64,000 bases of DNA, taken from the NCBI RefSeq assembly GCF_004795255.1, contig NZ_SSBQ01000002.1, forward strand, positions 1,180,001 through 1,244,000, given 5' to 3'. This DNA comes from Streptomyces sp. RKND-216 (GTDB taxonomy: Bacteria > Actinomycetota > Actinomycetes > Streptomycetales > Streptomycetaceae). Each line of letters opens with the position of its first letter. Position 1 is the stretch's first letter. Shown in pieces: positions 44,274 through 53,994 of the stretch. The notes under the pieces were generated by a model. The model did not search any database. It was not told where the DNA came from and saw only the letters and a program-made list of their open reading frames with translations. The position numbers and the translations under genes were made by a program.

Positions 44274-45257
44274 TCAAGCGCGCGGCGTGGCTCCGGCGGC
44301 GTCGGCCTCCGCGACGAGCGTGCGGCACAGGTCGACGTCCTCGGTCATGCGGTCGGTCAGCGCGCCGAGGCTGTCGAACTTCTCCTGGCCACGGATCCAG
44401 GCCAGGAAGTCGACGGCGACGTGCAGTCCGTACAGCTCGAGGCCGACGCGGTCGATCGCATACGCCTCGACGGTGCGTTCCGTGCCGTCGAACTGGGGGT
44501 TGGTGCCGACGGAGACGGCGGCGGGCATGGCCTCCGGCGCGCCCTCGCCGAGGACCGTGAGCCAGCCGGCATACACGCCGTCCGCGGGCACCGCGGTGTG
44601 CGGCAGCGTCTCCACGTTCGCGGTGGGAAAGCCGAGCGCACGGCCGCGCTGCGCACCGCGGACGACGACGCCCTCGACGCGGTGGGGGCGGCCGAGCACC
44701 TCGGCGGCGCCGGTCACGTCGCCCTCGGCGACCAGCGTGCGGGTCAGGGTGGAGGAGAACGGCGCGCCGCCGCCGGCCTCACCGCGCGCGAAGAGGTCCA
44801 CGACGTCGACGTCGTAGTCGTAGGTGGCGCCCAGCTCGGCGAGGATGTCGACGTTGCCGGCCGCCTTGTGGCCGAAGCGGAAGTTGGGGCCCTCGACGAC
44901 GGCGCGCGCGTGCAGCTTGTCGACGAGGACCTTGACGACGAAGTCGGCCGGCGAGAGCTGCGAGAACTCCTGCGTGAACGGCAGGACGAGCACCGCGTCG
45001 ACGCCCAGCTCGGCCATCAGGTCCGCACGGCGGTGGTGCGGCGCGAGCAGCGGTGGGTGGCTGCCCGGACGCACGACCTCGCTCGGGTGCGGGTCGAAGG
45101 TGACCACCACGGCGGGCACGCCCAGGTCGCGGGCGCGCTCGACGGCCTTGCCGATGATGAGCTGGTGTCCGCGGTGCACCCCGTCGTACGAGCCGATGGT
45201 GACGACGCTGCGTCCCCACCCCTCCGGGATGTCCTCCAAGCCACGCCAGCGCTGCAC
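44274..45257 (-). CDS. ribF: bifunctional riboflavin kinase / FAD synthetase
   Basis: Converts riboflavin to FMN and FAD. The N-terminal nucleotidyltransferase domain has SYDGVHRGHQ at residues 23-32 and TFDPHPSEV. The C-terminal riboflavin kinase domain has RGRALGFPTANV, GVYAGWL and the NPQFDG motif. Length is 327 aa from GTG 45257, which follows a GAGGAG site; the frame is open a further 23 codons. It is the last gene of the nusA-ribF cluster. A weak hairpin (44255-44269) follows the stop. Confidence 0.95.
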   Translation of the reverse strand: MQRWRGLEDIPEGWGRSVVTIGSYDGVHRGHQLIIGKAVERARDLGVPAVVVTFDPHPSEVVRPGSHPPLLAPHHRRADLMAELGVDAVLVLPFTQEFSQLSPADFVVKVLVDKLHARAVVEGPNFRFGHKAAGNVDILAELGATYDYDVDVVDLFARGEAGGGAPFSSTLTRTLVAEGDVTGAAEVLGRPHRVEGVVVRGAQRGRALGFPTANVETLPHTAVPADGVYAGWLTVLGEGAPEAMPAAVSVGTNPQFDGTERTVEAYAIDRVGLELYGLHVAVDFLAWIRGQEKFDSLGALTDRMTEDVDLCRTLVAEADAAGATPRA

Positions 45258-45507
45258 GGTGCTGCTCCTCGCGGTTACCTGATGAAACGGTGCGGGTCCA
45301 AGGGTGCCATGACGGTGTCCCGCCACCGCAGCGGACCCGGTGTGTTCTCGCGGACACCTGCCGAGGCCACGGGGCGGGCTTGCTCCTGATGGCGCCCCCG
45401 GGTGTGCCGCATGCGCCCCGAATCCCTCCGCGCGCCCCGCTGCGCGGGTGATTCCGCGGCCGGGGAGGGACAGACACTGAGTGCCCGAGGGAGGGAGGCC
45501 GTGGGCC

Positions 45508-45534
45508 GGGACGGCGCGAGGCGCGCCGCGTCCC
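45508..45534 (-). terminator. terminator of truB
   Basis: A hairpin with a 6-bp inner stem (45513-45518 with 45522-45527) and a 5-bp outer stem (45508-45512 with 45530-45534) separated by a 2-nt bulge lies 18 bp beyond the truB stop, upstream of ribF. Confidence 0.4.
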
Positions 45535-45551
45535 GTCCCACGGCGGGCGTG

Positions 45552-46490
45552 TCAGGCCGGGGCTGCGAAGACGGCGAGGCTCTTGGCGCGGCCGCGGCGT
45601 GCCTCGACGAGCGCGAGGAAGCGTTCCTCCGGGCCGAACGCGGCGATCGGGCCCTCGTGGGCGGCCAGCGCGCCGGGCATCGTGATCTGTGCGCCGTTGA
45701 GGAGCAGTTGCGCATGGCGCGCGTCGACGTCCCAGCGCGGGAAGGCCGCGGCGGCGGCTTCGCCCAGGGGGAGCAGCGAGACGGCATCGGTCTCGTTGCG
45801 CTCGGCCTGGAGCTGTTCCAGCGTCCGGGCTCCGTCCAGCCGGTACGGGCCGACGCGGGTGCGACGGAGCGCGGTGAGGTGGCCGCCGACGCCGAGGCCG
45901 GCACCGAGATCGCGGGCCAACGCCCGGATGTAGGTGCCGGAGGAGCAGACCACGGAGACGAGCACGTCCACGACGGGCGTGCCGTCGTCGGCGTGGTCCT
46001 CGTGCACGCCGTGCACCGCGAAAGCGGAGACGGTGACGGGTCGTGCGGGAATCTCGAAGTCCTCGCCCTCGCGAGCCCGCTTGTAGGACCGTTTGCCGTC
46101 GATCTTCACGGCGCTGACCTTCGACGGCACCTGCATGAGAGCCCCCGTCAGTGCGGCCACACCCGCCTCGATCGCCTCACGGGTGACGCCGGAGGCGTCC
46201 TTCGCCGAGGTCGTCTCCCCTTCCGCGTCGTCGGTGAGGGTGGTCTGGCCGAGCCGGATCGTGCCGACGTACTCCTTCTCGGTCAGCGCGAGATGGCCGA
46301 GCAGCTTGGTGGCCCGCTCGACCCCGAGGACGAGCACGCCGGTGGCCATCGGATCCAGGGTGCCGGCGTGGCCGACACGGCGGGTGCGGGCGATGCCGCG
46401 CATCTTCGCGACGACGTCGTGCGAGGTGAATCCGGCGGGCTTGTCGACGACGACGAGCCCGCCGGGCTCCAGCGGATCCCTGCGCTTCAC
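45552..46490 (-). CDS. truB: tRNA pseudouridine(55) synthase
   Basis: Makes pseudouridine 55 in the T-loop of tRNA. The catalytic motif GHAGTLDP (D46) is intact, as are KEYVGTIRLGQTTLTDD, KVSAVKIDGKRSY and CSSGTYIRALARDLG. The length is 312 aa. The GTG start overlaps the rbfA stop codon by 4 bp (GTGA). Confidence 0.96.
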   Translation of the reverse strand: MKRRDPLEPGGLVVVDKPAGFTSHDVVAKMRGIARTRRVGHAGTLDPMATGVLVLGVERATKLLGHLALTEKEYVGTIRLGQTTLTDDAEGETTSAKDASGVTREAIEAGVAALTGALMQVPSKVSAVKIDGKRSYKRAREGEDFEIPARPVTVSAFAVHGVHEDHADDGTPVVDVLVSVVCSSGTYIRALARDLGAGLGVGGHLTALRRTRVGPYRLDGARTLEQLQAERNETDAVSLLPLGEAAAAAFPRWDVDARHAQLLLNGAQITMPGALAAHEGPIAAFGPEERFLALVEARRGRAKSLAVFAAPA

Positions 46491-46975
46491 GCGGACCGGC
46501 CCTCGTCGTCCCCGTCGTCCGTGCCGTCCGACGCGTCGGCGTCTTCGGCGTCTTCGGCGGGCCGACGGTAGGGGTCGGCCTCGCCCGCGTACACGGCGCC
46601 GGAGGACGCCTTGCGGACCTCCTCGTCCGAGGCCTTGGCCCGGGCGAGCAGGTCGTCGATGGTCTTGGCGTTCTCGGGGAGGGCGTCGGGCACGAAGGTG
46701 AGGGTGGGGGTGAACTTGACCCCCGCCGCCGCGCCGACCGCGGAACGGAGGACGCCCTTGGCGCTCTCCAGGCCCTTCGCGGCCTCCTCGCGCTCCTCGT
46801 CGTCCCCGTACACCGTGTAGAAGACGGTCGCCTCCCGCAGGTCGCCGGTGACCCGCGTGTCCGTGATCGTCACGTGGGAGCCGAGGCGGGGGTCCTTGAC
46901 GCCCCGCTGCAGCTTCCTCGCGACGACCTCACGGATGAGGTCCGCCAACCTCTTCGCCCGTGCGTTGTCGGCCAC
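46487..46975 (-). CDS. rbfA: 30S ribosome-binding factor RbfA
   Basis: Assists late maturation of the small ribosomal subunit. The KH-like fold is recognisable from RAKRLADLIREVVARKLQRG, DPRLGSHVTITDTRVTGDLR and FTPTLTFVPDALPENAKTIDDLL. An acidic C-terminal tail (EDADASDGTDDGDDEG) is typical of actinobacteria. Length is 162 aa. The GTG start has AGGAG upstream; the stop overlaps the truB start by 4 bp. Confidence 0.95.
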   Translation of the reverse strand: MADNARAKRLADLIREVVARKLQRGVKDPRLGSHVTITDTRVTGDLREATVFYTVYGDDEEREEAAKGLESAKGVLRSAVGAAAGVKFTPTLTFVPDALPENAKTIDDLLARAKASDEEVRKASSGAVYAGEADPYRRPAEDAEDADASDGTDDGDDEGRSA

Positions 46976-47057
46976 TGGTCCGTCTCCTGTCGTTCTGCTC
47001 GGTGGTGCTCGTTTTGCTGTGGTGCCGGGTGGTGCGGTGTGCTGCCGGGTGGTGCCG

Positions 47058-47354
47058 TCAAGTGTCGTCCTCGCCGTGGAAGCGCCGCCGGACGGACAGC
47101 AGTTCCACCTCGGGCCGGGCGGCGACCAGCCGCTCGCACCGGTCGAGGACGTCCGTCAGATGGCCCGGGTCGCCGGAGACCGCCGCCAGGCCGATGCAGG
47201 ACCGGCGGTGCAGGTCCTGTTCACCGACCTCGGCGACGCTCACGGCGTACTTGCGCTGGAGTTCCGCGACGATCGGACGGACGACGGACCGCTTCTGCTT
47301 GAGCGAGTGGACGTCGCCCAGCAGGAGATCGAAAGAGAGAGTCCCCACATACAC
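47058..47354 (-). CDS. DUF503 family protein
   Basis: A 98-aa small protein with the DUF503 pattern VGTLSFDLLLGDVHSLKQKR, then SVVRPIVAELQRKYAVSVAE, and a C-terminal LLSVRRR. It sits between infB and rbfA, the usual place for this family in actinobacteria; the function of the family is not established. The start is GTG 47354 without a strong ribosome-binding site. It is very likely part of the infB transcript. Confidence 0.85.
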   Translation of the reverse strand: MYVGTLSFDLLLGDVHSLKQKRSVVRPIVAELQRKYAVSVAEVGEQDLHRRSCIGLAAVSGDPGHLTDVLDRCERLVAARPEVELLSVRRRFHGEDDT

Positions 47355-47432
47355 CCGGTGATCGTAACGGCAGCAGCCGGGGCCGATCGACGGAGATTCC
47401 GCTCCGCCGACCGGCCCCGGCACGCGTGCGCG

Positions 47433-50378
47433 TCAGACGCGGGGCTTCTCCCGCATCTCGTACGTCGCGATGACGTCGTCGACCTTGATGTCGTTGTAGC
47501 TGCCGAGGTTGATACCGCCCTCGAAGCCTTCCCGGATCTCGGTGACGTCGTCCTTGAAGCGACGCAGGCCCTCGATGTTGAGGTTCTCCGCGACGACCTT
47601 GCCGTCGCGCAGCAGGCGGGCCTTGGTGTTGCGCTTGACCTCGCCGGAGCGGATGAGGACACCCGCGATGTTGCCGAGCTTGGAGGAGCGGAAGACCTCG
47701 CGGATCTCCGCCGTGCCGAGCTCGACCTCTTCGTACTCCGGCTTGAGCATGCCCTTGAGCGCCGCCTCGATCTCCTCGATGACCTGGTAGATCACCGAGT
47801 AGTAGCGGACGTCCACGCCCTCGCGGTCGGCCAGCTGCGTGGCACGCCCCTCGGCGCGCACGTTGAAGCCGATGACGATGGCGTCGGAGCCGGTCGCCAG
47901 GTCGATGTCGGTCTCGGTGACCGCACCCACACCGCGGTGCAGGATGCGCAGGTCGACCTCTTCGCCGACGTCGAGCTGGAGCAGCGAGGACTCCAGGGCC
48001 TCGACCGAACCGGACGCGTCGCCCTTGATGATGAGGTTGAGGTTCTGCACCTGGCCGGCCTTGAGCGCCTTGTCCAGGTCCTCCAGGGAGACGCGACGGG
48101 TGCGCTTGGCGAAGGACGCGTTCCGCTCGCGGGTCGCGCGGCGCTCGGCGATCTGACGTGCCGTGCGGTCCTCCTCGACGACGAGGAAGTTGTCGCCGGC
48201 GCCCGGGACGTTGGTGAGACCGAGCACCAGGACGGGGGTCGAGGGACCCGCTTCCTTGATGTGCTCGCCCTTGTCGTCGAGCATCGCGCGCACCCGGCCG
48301 TGGGCGTCGCCCACGACCATGGTGTCACCGACGCGCAGCGTGCCGCGCTGCACCAGCACCGTGGCCACCGCACCGCGGCCGCGGTCGAGGTGCGCCTCGA
48401 TGGCGAGACCCTGAGCCTGCTGCTCGGGGTTGGCCCGCAGGTCGAGAGCGGCGTCCGCGGTGAGGACCACGGCTTCCAGCAGGGCCTCGATGTTCTCGCC
48501 CTGCTTGGCGGAGATGTCGACGAACATGGTGTCGCCGCCGTACTCCTCGGCGATCAGCCCGTACTCGGTCAGCTGGCCGCGGACCTTGGTCGGGTCCGCA
48601 CCCTCGACGTCGATCTTGTTGACCGCGACCACGATCGGCACCTCTGCCGCCTTGGCGTGGTTCAGGGCCTCGATCGTCTGCGGCATCACACCGTCGTTGG
48701 CCGCCACCACGAGGATCGCGATGTCGGTCGACTTGGCACCGCGGGCACGCATGGCGGTGAACGCCTCGTGACCCGGGGTGTCGATGAAGGTGATCTTCCG
48801 CTCTTCCTCGTTGACCTCGGTCTTCGCCTGGTAGGCGCCGATGTGCTGGGTGATGCCGCCGGCCTCACCCTCGATGACGTTGGTCTTGCGGATCGCGTCG
48901 AGCAGACGCGTCTTGCCGTGGTCGACGTGACCCATGACGGTCACCACCGGCGGGCGGGCCACCATGGCCTCTTCGCCGCCCTCGTCCTCACCGAACTCGA
49001 TGTCGAAGGACTCGAGCAGCTCGCGGTCCTCCTCCTCCGGGCTGACGATCTGGACGACGTAGTTCATCTCCTCGCCGAGGAGATGCAGCGTCTCGTCGGG
49101 CACGGACTGGGTCGCGGTGACCATCTCGCCCAGGTTGAACATCACCTGGACCAGCGACGCCGGGTTGGCGTTGATCTTCTCCGCGAAGTCCGTCAGCGAG
49201 GCACCACGCGACAGCCGGACGGTCTCGCCCTTGCCGCGCGGCAGCATCACACCGCCGACCGACGGCGCCGACATCTGCTCGTACTCCTGGCGCCTCTGCC
49301 GCTTCGACTTGCGGCCACGACGCGCCGGACCGCCGGGACGGCCGAAGGCACCCTGCGTGCCGCCGCGGCCACCGGGGCCTCCGGGGCGTCCGCCGAAGCC
49401 GGGACGACCGCCGCCGCCGGGACGACCGCCGAAACCGCCGCCACCGCCGGGACGACCGCCGAAGCCGCCGCCACCGCCCGGACGACCGCCACCGCCGGGA
49501 CGACCGCCGCCACCCGGACGACCGCCGGGACCGCCGCGGCCGGGGCCGGGACGCGGGCCGGCAGCGGGACGCTGCGGCATCATGCCCGGGTTCGGACGGT
49601 TGCCGCCGCCCGGACGCGGACCGCCGGCACCGGCGCCGCTGCCTTGCGGACGCGGCATGTTGCCCGGGGTGGCACGACCGCCGCCCGGGGCCTGCGGACG
49701 CGGACCGCCCTGGCCCGGACCCCCGGCCGGACGGCCGCCGCCCGGCTTGGGGGCGCCGCCCGGACGGGGCGCCTGCGGGCGCGCCATGCCGGTGGAGCCA
49801 CCGGAGGTGAAGGGGTTGTTCCCCGGGCGCGGGCCGGAGGGACGACCGCCGGGCTTGGGCGCACCGGGACGGGCGCCGCCCTGACCGGGCTTGGGCGCAC
49901 CGGGACGCGGGCCGGCGGCACCGGGCTTGGGAGCCTGGCCCGGCGGGGAGGTGAACTCCGGCTTGGCAGCCGGCGCGGGCTGCGCAGGCTGAGCCGGACC
50001 CGGCTTGGGCGCCGGGGCCTTGGGGCCGGGCTTCGGCGCGGCCGCGCCCGGCGTCGGGGTCTCGGCCACCGGCTTGGGGGCCTGACCCGGCTTGGGTGCA
50101 CCCGGCTTCGGGGCACCGGGCTTGGGGGCCTGGGCGCCCGGCTTGGGCGCGGCAGGCTTGGCCGCCGCCTTCTTGGGCGCGGCAGGCTTCGCCGCGGGCT
50201 TCTTGGCACCACCGGTGCCGCCCGCGTCGAGCGCGTCAGTGAGTTTGCGCACGACCGGCGCCTCGATCGTCGAGGAGGCCGATCGGACGAACTCGCCGAG
50301 TTCCTGGAGCTTGGCCATGACGACCTTGCTCTCGACTCCAAGCTCCTTGGCGAGCTCGTATACCCGGACCTTAGCCAC
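47433..50378 (-). CDS. infB: translation initiation factor IF-2
   Basis: GTPase that brings initiator tRNA to the ribosome. The 981-aa chain has a short N-terminal domain ([20 protein letters not shown]). A very long Pro/Gly/Ala/Lys-rich linker (about residues 55-390) follows, with repeated KPGAP and GGRPGGG units, as in streptomycetes. The GTP-binding domain has GHVDHGKT at about 482-489, then DTPGHEAF and NKID. The C-terminal domains are complete. The GTG start has AAGGAG upstream. Confidence 0.97.
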   Translation of the reverse strand: MAKVRVYELAKELGVESKVVMAKLQELGEFVRSASSTIEAPVVRKLTDALDAGGTGGAKKPAAKPAAPKKAAAKPAAPKPGAQAPKPGAPKPGAPKPGQAPKPVAETPTPGAAAPKPGPKAPAPKPGPAQPAQPAPAAKPEFTSPPGQAPKPGAAGPRPGAPKPGQGGARPGAPKPGGRPSGPRPGNNPFTSGGSTGMARPQAPRPGGAPKPGGGRPAGGPGQGGPRPQAPGGGRATPGNMPRPQGSGAGAGGPRPGGGNRPNPGMMPQRPAAGPRPGPGRGGPGGRPGGGGRPGGGGRPGGGGGFGGRPGGGGGFGGRPGGGGRPGFGGRPGGPGGRGGTQGAFGRPGGPARRGRKSKRQRRQEYEQMSAPSVGGVMLPRGKGETVRLSRGASLTDFAEKINANPASLVQVMFNLGEMVTATQSVPDETLHLLGEEMNYVVQIVSPEEEDRELLESFDIEFGEDEGGEEAMVARPPVVTVMGHVDHGKTRLLDAIRKTNVIEGEAGGITQHIGAYQAKTEVNEEERKITFIDTPGHEAFTAMRARGAKSTDIAILVVAANDGVMPQTIEALNHAKAAEVPIVVAVNKIDVEGADPTKVRGQLTEYGLIAEEYGGDTMFVDISAKQGENIEALLEAVVLTADAALDLRANPEQQAQGLAIEAHLDRGRGAVATVLVQRGTLRVGDTMVVGDAHGRVRAMLDDKGEHIKEAGPSTPVLVLGLTNVPGAGDNFLVVEEDRTARQIAERRATRERNASFAKRTRRVSLEDLDKALKAGQVQNLNLIIKGDASGSVEALESSLLQLDVGEEVDLRILHRGVGAVTETDIDLATGSDAIVIGFNVRAEGRATQLADREGVDVRYYSVIYQVIEEIEAALKGMLKPEYEEVELGTAEIREVFRSSKLGNIAGVLIRSGEVKRNTKARLLRDGKVVAENLNIEGLRRFKDDVTEIREGFEGGINLGSYNDIKVDDVIATYEMREKPRV

Positions 50379-50547
50379 TTCGCTCCTTACGGTCCGGGGG
50401 TGGGTCTCCGCCGGACCTTCGCTACTTGTGCATGGGCGTACTCATCGCGTACTCATCGAGTGCTCATCGCAATCTCGACCTACTTCCGACTCGCGAGGTA
50501 CCTGACCCGCGCGGGGTTCCGCGCAGGCTTCTTACGGCTCTGTGTGC

Positions 50548-50817
50548 TTACGGAAACCGCAGATGCTGCAGTTCCGCGGTGTCGAGCGGCCCCTGGACCC
50601 GGAAGGCCCGCTGGAACGCCCGGCGGCGGACCGCCAGATCGACACACCGCTGTGCCGGGTGCACGTATGCACCCCGGCCGGGCAGCGTACCGCGAAGATC
50701 GGGAACGATGCGTCCCTCGATCATCACCACACGCAGCAAAACGGCCTTGCCCGCATGTTCCCGGCAGCCCACACAGGTGCGTTCGGGGCATACTCGGGCG
50801 CGTGTCCGGCGAGACAC
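50548..50817 (-). CDS. ylxR: YlxR family RNA-binding protein
   Basis: An 89-aa basic protein with the YlxR/DUF448 signature: PERTCVGCREH (CxxC-like region), VLLRVV, LPGRGAYVHPAQRC. Members act as RNA-binding or nucleoid-associated proteins and modulate RNase P in Gram-positive bacteria (family knowledge). The GTG start at 50817 has an AGGAGG 12 nt upstream, a rather long spacing. The gene lies between nusA and infB as usual. Confidence 0.9.
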   Translation of the reverse strand: MSRRTRARVCPERTCVGCREHAGKAVLLRVVMIEGRIVPDLRGTLPGRGAYVHPAQRCVDLAVRRRAFQRAFRVQGPLDTAELQHLRFP

Positions 50818-50877
50818 TGCTTAAGTCTACCTCCTCACACCGGGTGTCCCTCACGGGGAGTGCCACCCGGTGCCCCG

Positions 50878-51915
50878 TCAGGACTGCTCGGCGCCCGTGC
50901 CGGCCTGCTGCCCCGCGGCCGGCTCGGCCGTCGGTTCCGCCGCCGGGGTGTCCGGCCGGATGTCGATGCGCCAGCCGGTGAGACGTGCGGCGAGACGGGC
51001 GTTCTGACCCTCCTTGCCGATGGCCAGCGACAACTGGTAGTCGGGCACCGTCACCCGCGCCGAACGGGCCGCCATGTCGACGATCTCGACCTTGCTGACC
51101 CGGGCCGGAGACAGGGCGTTCGCCACCAGCTCGGCCGGGTCCTCGGACCAGTCGACGATGTCGATCTTCTCGCCGTGGAGCTCGGCCATGACGTTGCGCA
51201 CCCGGCCGCCCATCGGGCCGATGCAGGCGCCCTTGGCGTTCAGGCCGGAGCGGGTGCTGCGCACCGCGATCTTCGTCCGGTGGCCGGCCTCGCGGGCGAT
51301 CGCCGCAATCTCGACCGAACCGTCGGCGATCTCCGGGACCTCCAGTTCGAAGAGCTTCTTCACCAGGTTGGGGTGGGTCCGGGAGAGAGTGACGGACGGC
51401 CCGCGCACGCCCTTGACCACACGGACGACGTAGGTCCGCAGCCTGGTGCCGTGACCGTACTCCTCGCCGGGTACCTGCTCCTGCGGCGGCAGGATGGCCT
51501 CCAGCTTGCCGATGTCGACCAGCACGCTGCGCGGGTCCTTGCCCTGCTGGACGACGCCGGCGACCACGTCGCCCTCACGGCCCGCGTACTCGCCGAAGGT
51601 GACCTCCTCCTCGGCGTCGCGCAGGCGCTGCAGGATGACCTGCTTGGCGGTGGTGGCGGCGATCCGGCCGAAACCGCTCGGTGTGTCGTCGAACTCGCGC
51701 GGCTCGGCGCCCTCGGGTAGGTCCTCCGGGCTCTCCTTCGCCCACACCGTGACGTGACCGGTCTTGCGGTCCAGCTCGACGCGGGCGTCGCGGCGGCTTC
51801 CCTCGGTGCGGTGGTAGGCGATCAGCAGAGCCGACTCGATCGCCTCGACCAGCAGGTCGAAGGAGATCTCCTTCTCCCTGACCAGTCCCCGCAGGGCACT
51901 CATGTCGATGTCCAC
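50878..51915 (-). CDS. nusA: transcription termination/antitermination factor NusA
   Basis: RNA polymerase-associated factor for pausing, termination and rRNA antitermination. The N-terminal RNAP-binding domain ([24 protein letters not shown] begins it), an S1 domain and two KH domains ([22 protein letters not shown] region and the C-terminal [15 protein letters not shown] block) are recognisable. It is 345 aa, the shorter actinobacterial type without the C-terminal acidic repeats. The GTG start follows a GGAGGAGG. Only 2 bp separate it from the rimP stop. Confidence 0.96.
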   Translation of the reverse strand: MDIDMSALRGLVREKEISFDLLVEAIESALLIAYHRTEGSRRDARVELDRKTGHVTVWAKESPEDLPEGAEPREFDDTPSGFGRIAATTAKQVILQRLRDAEEEVTFGEYAGREGDVVAGVVQQGKDPRSVLVDIGKLEAILPPQEQVPGEEYGHGTRLRTYVVRVVKGVRGPSVTLSRTHPNLVKKLFELEVPEIADGSVEIAAIAREAGHRTKIAVRSTRSGLNAKGACIGPMGGRVRNVMAELHGEKIDIVDWSEDPAELVANALSPARVSKVEIVDMAARSARVTVPDYQLSLAIGKEGQNARLAARLTGWRIDIRPDTPAAEPTAEPAAGQQAGTGAEQS

Positions 51916-51917
51916 GG

Positions 51918-52469
51918 CTACGCCTCCTCCTGGCTCTCGTCGTCGGCGGACGCGGACATGCGGTCTGCCTTCTGCTGTACGGCCTTCTCCGCGGCCTTGC
52001 GGTTGAACTCGATCTCCACGCGGGCCTTGGCGATCTCGTCGAACTCCAGGCGGCGCGCGGTGGGCTTTCGGCCCTTCACGCCCGGCACCTCGACGTCCAG
52101 TCCGGTCTCGTCGACGGACAGGATGCGGGCGGTGAGCTCGCCGCCCTCGTGGAGCTGCGCTCTGACCAGGCGGCCGGCGGCGCGGCGGAAGTGCCGCGGC
52201 TCGGTCAGCGGGCGGTCGGCCCCGGGCGAGGTGACCTCCAGGACGTAGGGGGCGCCCCCCATCACGTCGGACTCGTCGAGGGCCACGGAGATCTCGCGGC
52301 TGACCTCGGCGCAGGTGTCGAGCTGCACGCCTTCGTCGGAGTCGACCACGACGCGCAGGACACGCCTGTTCCCGGCGGGGGTCACCGTGATCTCCTCGAG
52401 ATCCAGCCCCCTGTTGCCGGCGAGCGGTTCCATCAGCCCGCGCAGCCTCTCGCTCTGGGTGGTGCTCAT
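51918..52469 (-). CDS. rimP: ribosome maturation factor RimP
   Basis: Needed for 30S assembly. The family blocks [31 protein letters not shown] and [15 protein letters not shown] are present, and the length of 183 aa is normal. The ATG has a GAGGAG upstream. First gene of the rimP-nusA-ylxR-infB-DUF503-rbfA-truB run; its promoter should lie in the 371-bp gap towards 52840. Confidence 0.95.
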   Translation of the reverse strand: MSTTQSERLRGLMEPLAGNRGLDLEEITVTPAGNRRVLRVVVDSDEGVQLDTCAEVSREISVALDESDVMGGAPYVLEVTSPGADRPLTEPRHFRRAAGRLVRAQLHEGGELTARILSVDETGLDVEVPGVKGRKPTARRLEFDEIAKARVEIEFNRKAAEKAVQQKADRMSASADDESQEEA

Positions 52470-52840
52470 CCGGGTGACTCCTCGGCCGCGTGTGCTGTTG
52501 TGGAGGGAAGTTCGCGTGTCCGGGGCCAGCCTATCGTCTGCGGCGGGTCCTCCGGACCGGGTGGGGACGCCGCGTGACGCCCCGCCCTCCGCGGCTCCCG
52601 TACCCGGAGTACGGGAGCCGACACGTCCGCCGTGAGGACCCGTCCCGGCCGGATGGAGTACGGCGCGTGCCCCACCGGAGTGCGCCCCTGGCGCGCCACA
52701 CGCGCCCCGGAAGGAAAGCAGGAAATCGCACAGGTAACCTCACCTGGCGTGATCACCGCCCGCCGAGCCGGTGCGGGCCGCGCCCGTGCGCCGTTCCCGC
52801 GCGACCGGCGGGCGCGAACCACTGCTTCTGGGAGTGCACC
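52470..52840. other. divergent intergenic region with 12-bp hairpin
   Basis: This 371-bp gap separates rimP (minus) from the lipoprotein gene (plus) and holds no gene I can support. A perfect 12-bp inverted repeat (52592-52603 with 52609-52620) lies near the middle. A TAGGCT (complement of 52528-52533) is a weak -10 candidate for rimP without a -35. A CAGGT-N6-ACCTG element is at 52731-52746. Confidence 0.55.
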
Positions 52841-53446
52841 ATGCCGTCCACGACGCCCGGCGGGACCGCCGGCCCCGGTGCGCCCAGCCCCCGTAGCGGC
52901 CCCCCGCGACGTGTGCTGCTGGCCGGAGCGGTCGGGGCCACGTTCGTGGCCGGCACCACCGCCGGCTGCACGGACGGCGGGGAGTCTCCGGAGGAGCGGC
53001 GCCGCCGCGTGGACGCCGCCCGACGCCTGCGGCGTGCGGCCGCGGCGGACAGCCGGGACCTGCTGACCCGGTACACCAGCACGGCCGCGGTGCACCCGGC
53101 GCTCGGCGGACTGCTGGCACCGCTGCGTGAGGCGGTGGCCCGACACGTGGAGGCGTTCTCCGCACCGCATCAGGCGGGCGGCGGCCAGGACAGCGGGGCC
53201 GGCCACGACCGGAAGGGCGGCGGTGGCGAAGGCCCTGCGGGCGGACCGCCCGCAGGAAGCCGCACGGCCGTACCGGGCGACGAGAAGCGGGCGCTGACCG
53301 CGCTGGCCGAGGCCGAACGCCGCACCGCCGCCACCCGGATGCGCGACCTGGTCGACGCCCCGCCCGAACTGGCCCGCCTGCTCGCCTCGGTGGCGGCGGC
53401 CGGCAGCGCCCACGCCCTGCTGCTCACGGAAGGCGACGCCGCATGA
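52841..53446 (+). CDS. lipoprotein, unknown function
   Basis: A 201-aa exported lipoprotein. The N-terminus has a twin arginine (PRRVLLAGAVGATFVAGTTA) and ends in a lipobox before C43-equivalent (TTAGC). Tat export and lipid attachment are therefore likely. The mature part is helical and Arg/Ala-rich with a long low-complexity linker (GGGQDSGAGHDRKGGG). The ATG has GGGAG 6 nt upstream. The stop overlaps the ferritin-like gene start by 4 bp (ATGA), so the two are coupled and probably act together. Confidence 0.8.
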   Translation: MPSTTPGGTAGPGAPSPRSGPPRRVLLAGAVGATFVAGTTAGCTDGGESPEERRRRVDAARRLRRAAAADSRDLLTRYTSTAAVHPALGGLLAPLREAVARHVEAFSAPHQAGGGQDSGAGHDRKGGGGEGPAGGPPAGSRTAVPGDEKRALTALAEAERRTAATRMRDLVDAPPELARLLASVAAAGSAHALLLTEGDAA

Positions 53447-53958
53447 CGACCGCACGGCAGGCGGAGCCGGGATCCGCCGTCGGCTCCGCCGCCGAACTCA
53501 CCGCGCTCCAGGCGGCGCTGTCCGCCGAGCACGCCGCGGTGTACGGCTACGGCGTGGTCGGCGGCCGGATCGCGCAGGACCGCCGCAGCGCGGCGCGGGC
53601 CGCCTACGCGGCGCACAAGGCACGCCGCGACGCACTGCGCCGCCGGGTGCGTGACCTCGGCGGCACCCCGCAGCCCGCAGCCGCCGCCTACGCGCTCCCG
53701 TTCGACGTCCCGGACGCGGAGGCGGCGCTGCGCCTCGCGGCCGAACTGGAGGACCGGGTGGCCGCTGTCTACGCCGACCTCGTGCGGGCCTCGGCCGACG
53801 GGCGGCGGCGCGACGCCGCGGCGGCGCTGCGCGAAGCGGCCCTCCGCGCGGTGCGCTGGCGCGGCACGGGCGTAGCCTTCCCTGGGCTCACCGAACGGTC
53901 GGTGCCGGGACGGACCGGCGCACCGGGCCGGCCGACGAAGGAGTCCCACCCGCTCTGA
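53443..53958 (+). CDS. ferritin-like domain protein (DUF4439-like)
   Basis: A 171-aa helical protein: ALQAALSAEHAAVYGYGVVG, then KARRDALRRRVRDL, then EAALRLAAELEDRVAAVYAD. The pattern of helices with E-x-x-x-Y/H is that of ferritin-like four-helix bundles, here of the DUF4439 type. Whether it binds metal cannot be said because the full set of ligands is not obvious. It overlaps the lipoprotein gene by 4 bp. Confidence 0.8.
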   Translation: MTTARQAEPGSAVGSAAELTALQAALSAEHAAVYGYGVVGGRIAQDRRSAARAAYAAHKARRDALRRRVRDLGGTPQPAAAAYALPFDVPDAEAALRLAAELEDRVAAVYADLVRASADGRRRDAAAALREAALRAVRWRGTGVAFPGLTERSVPGRTGAPGRPTKESHPL

Positions 53959-53994
53959 CCGTCCGTCGCCGTCGCGAAAGGCCCCGTCCGGCAC

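Noticed and set aside
46848..50981. 1377-aa plus-strand open frame opposite rbfA, infB and ylxR
   Set aside because: Shadow of the GC-rich linker and G domain of infB; spans several genes on the opposite strand.
52731..52746. CAGGT-N6-ACCTG read as an iron-regulator (IdeR/DmdR) box
   Set aside because: The half-site spacing is one base short of the consensus, so only a weak observation is kept in the findings.
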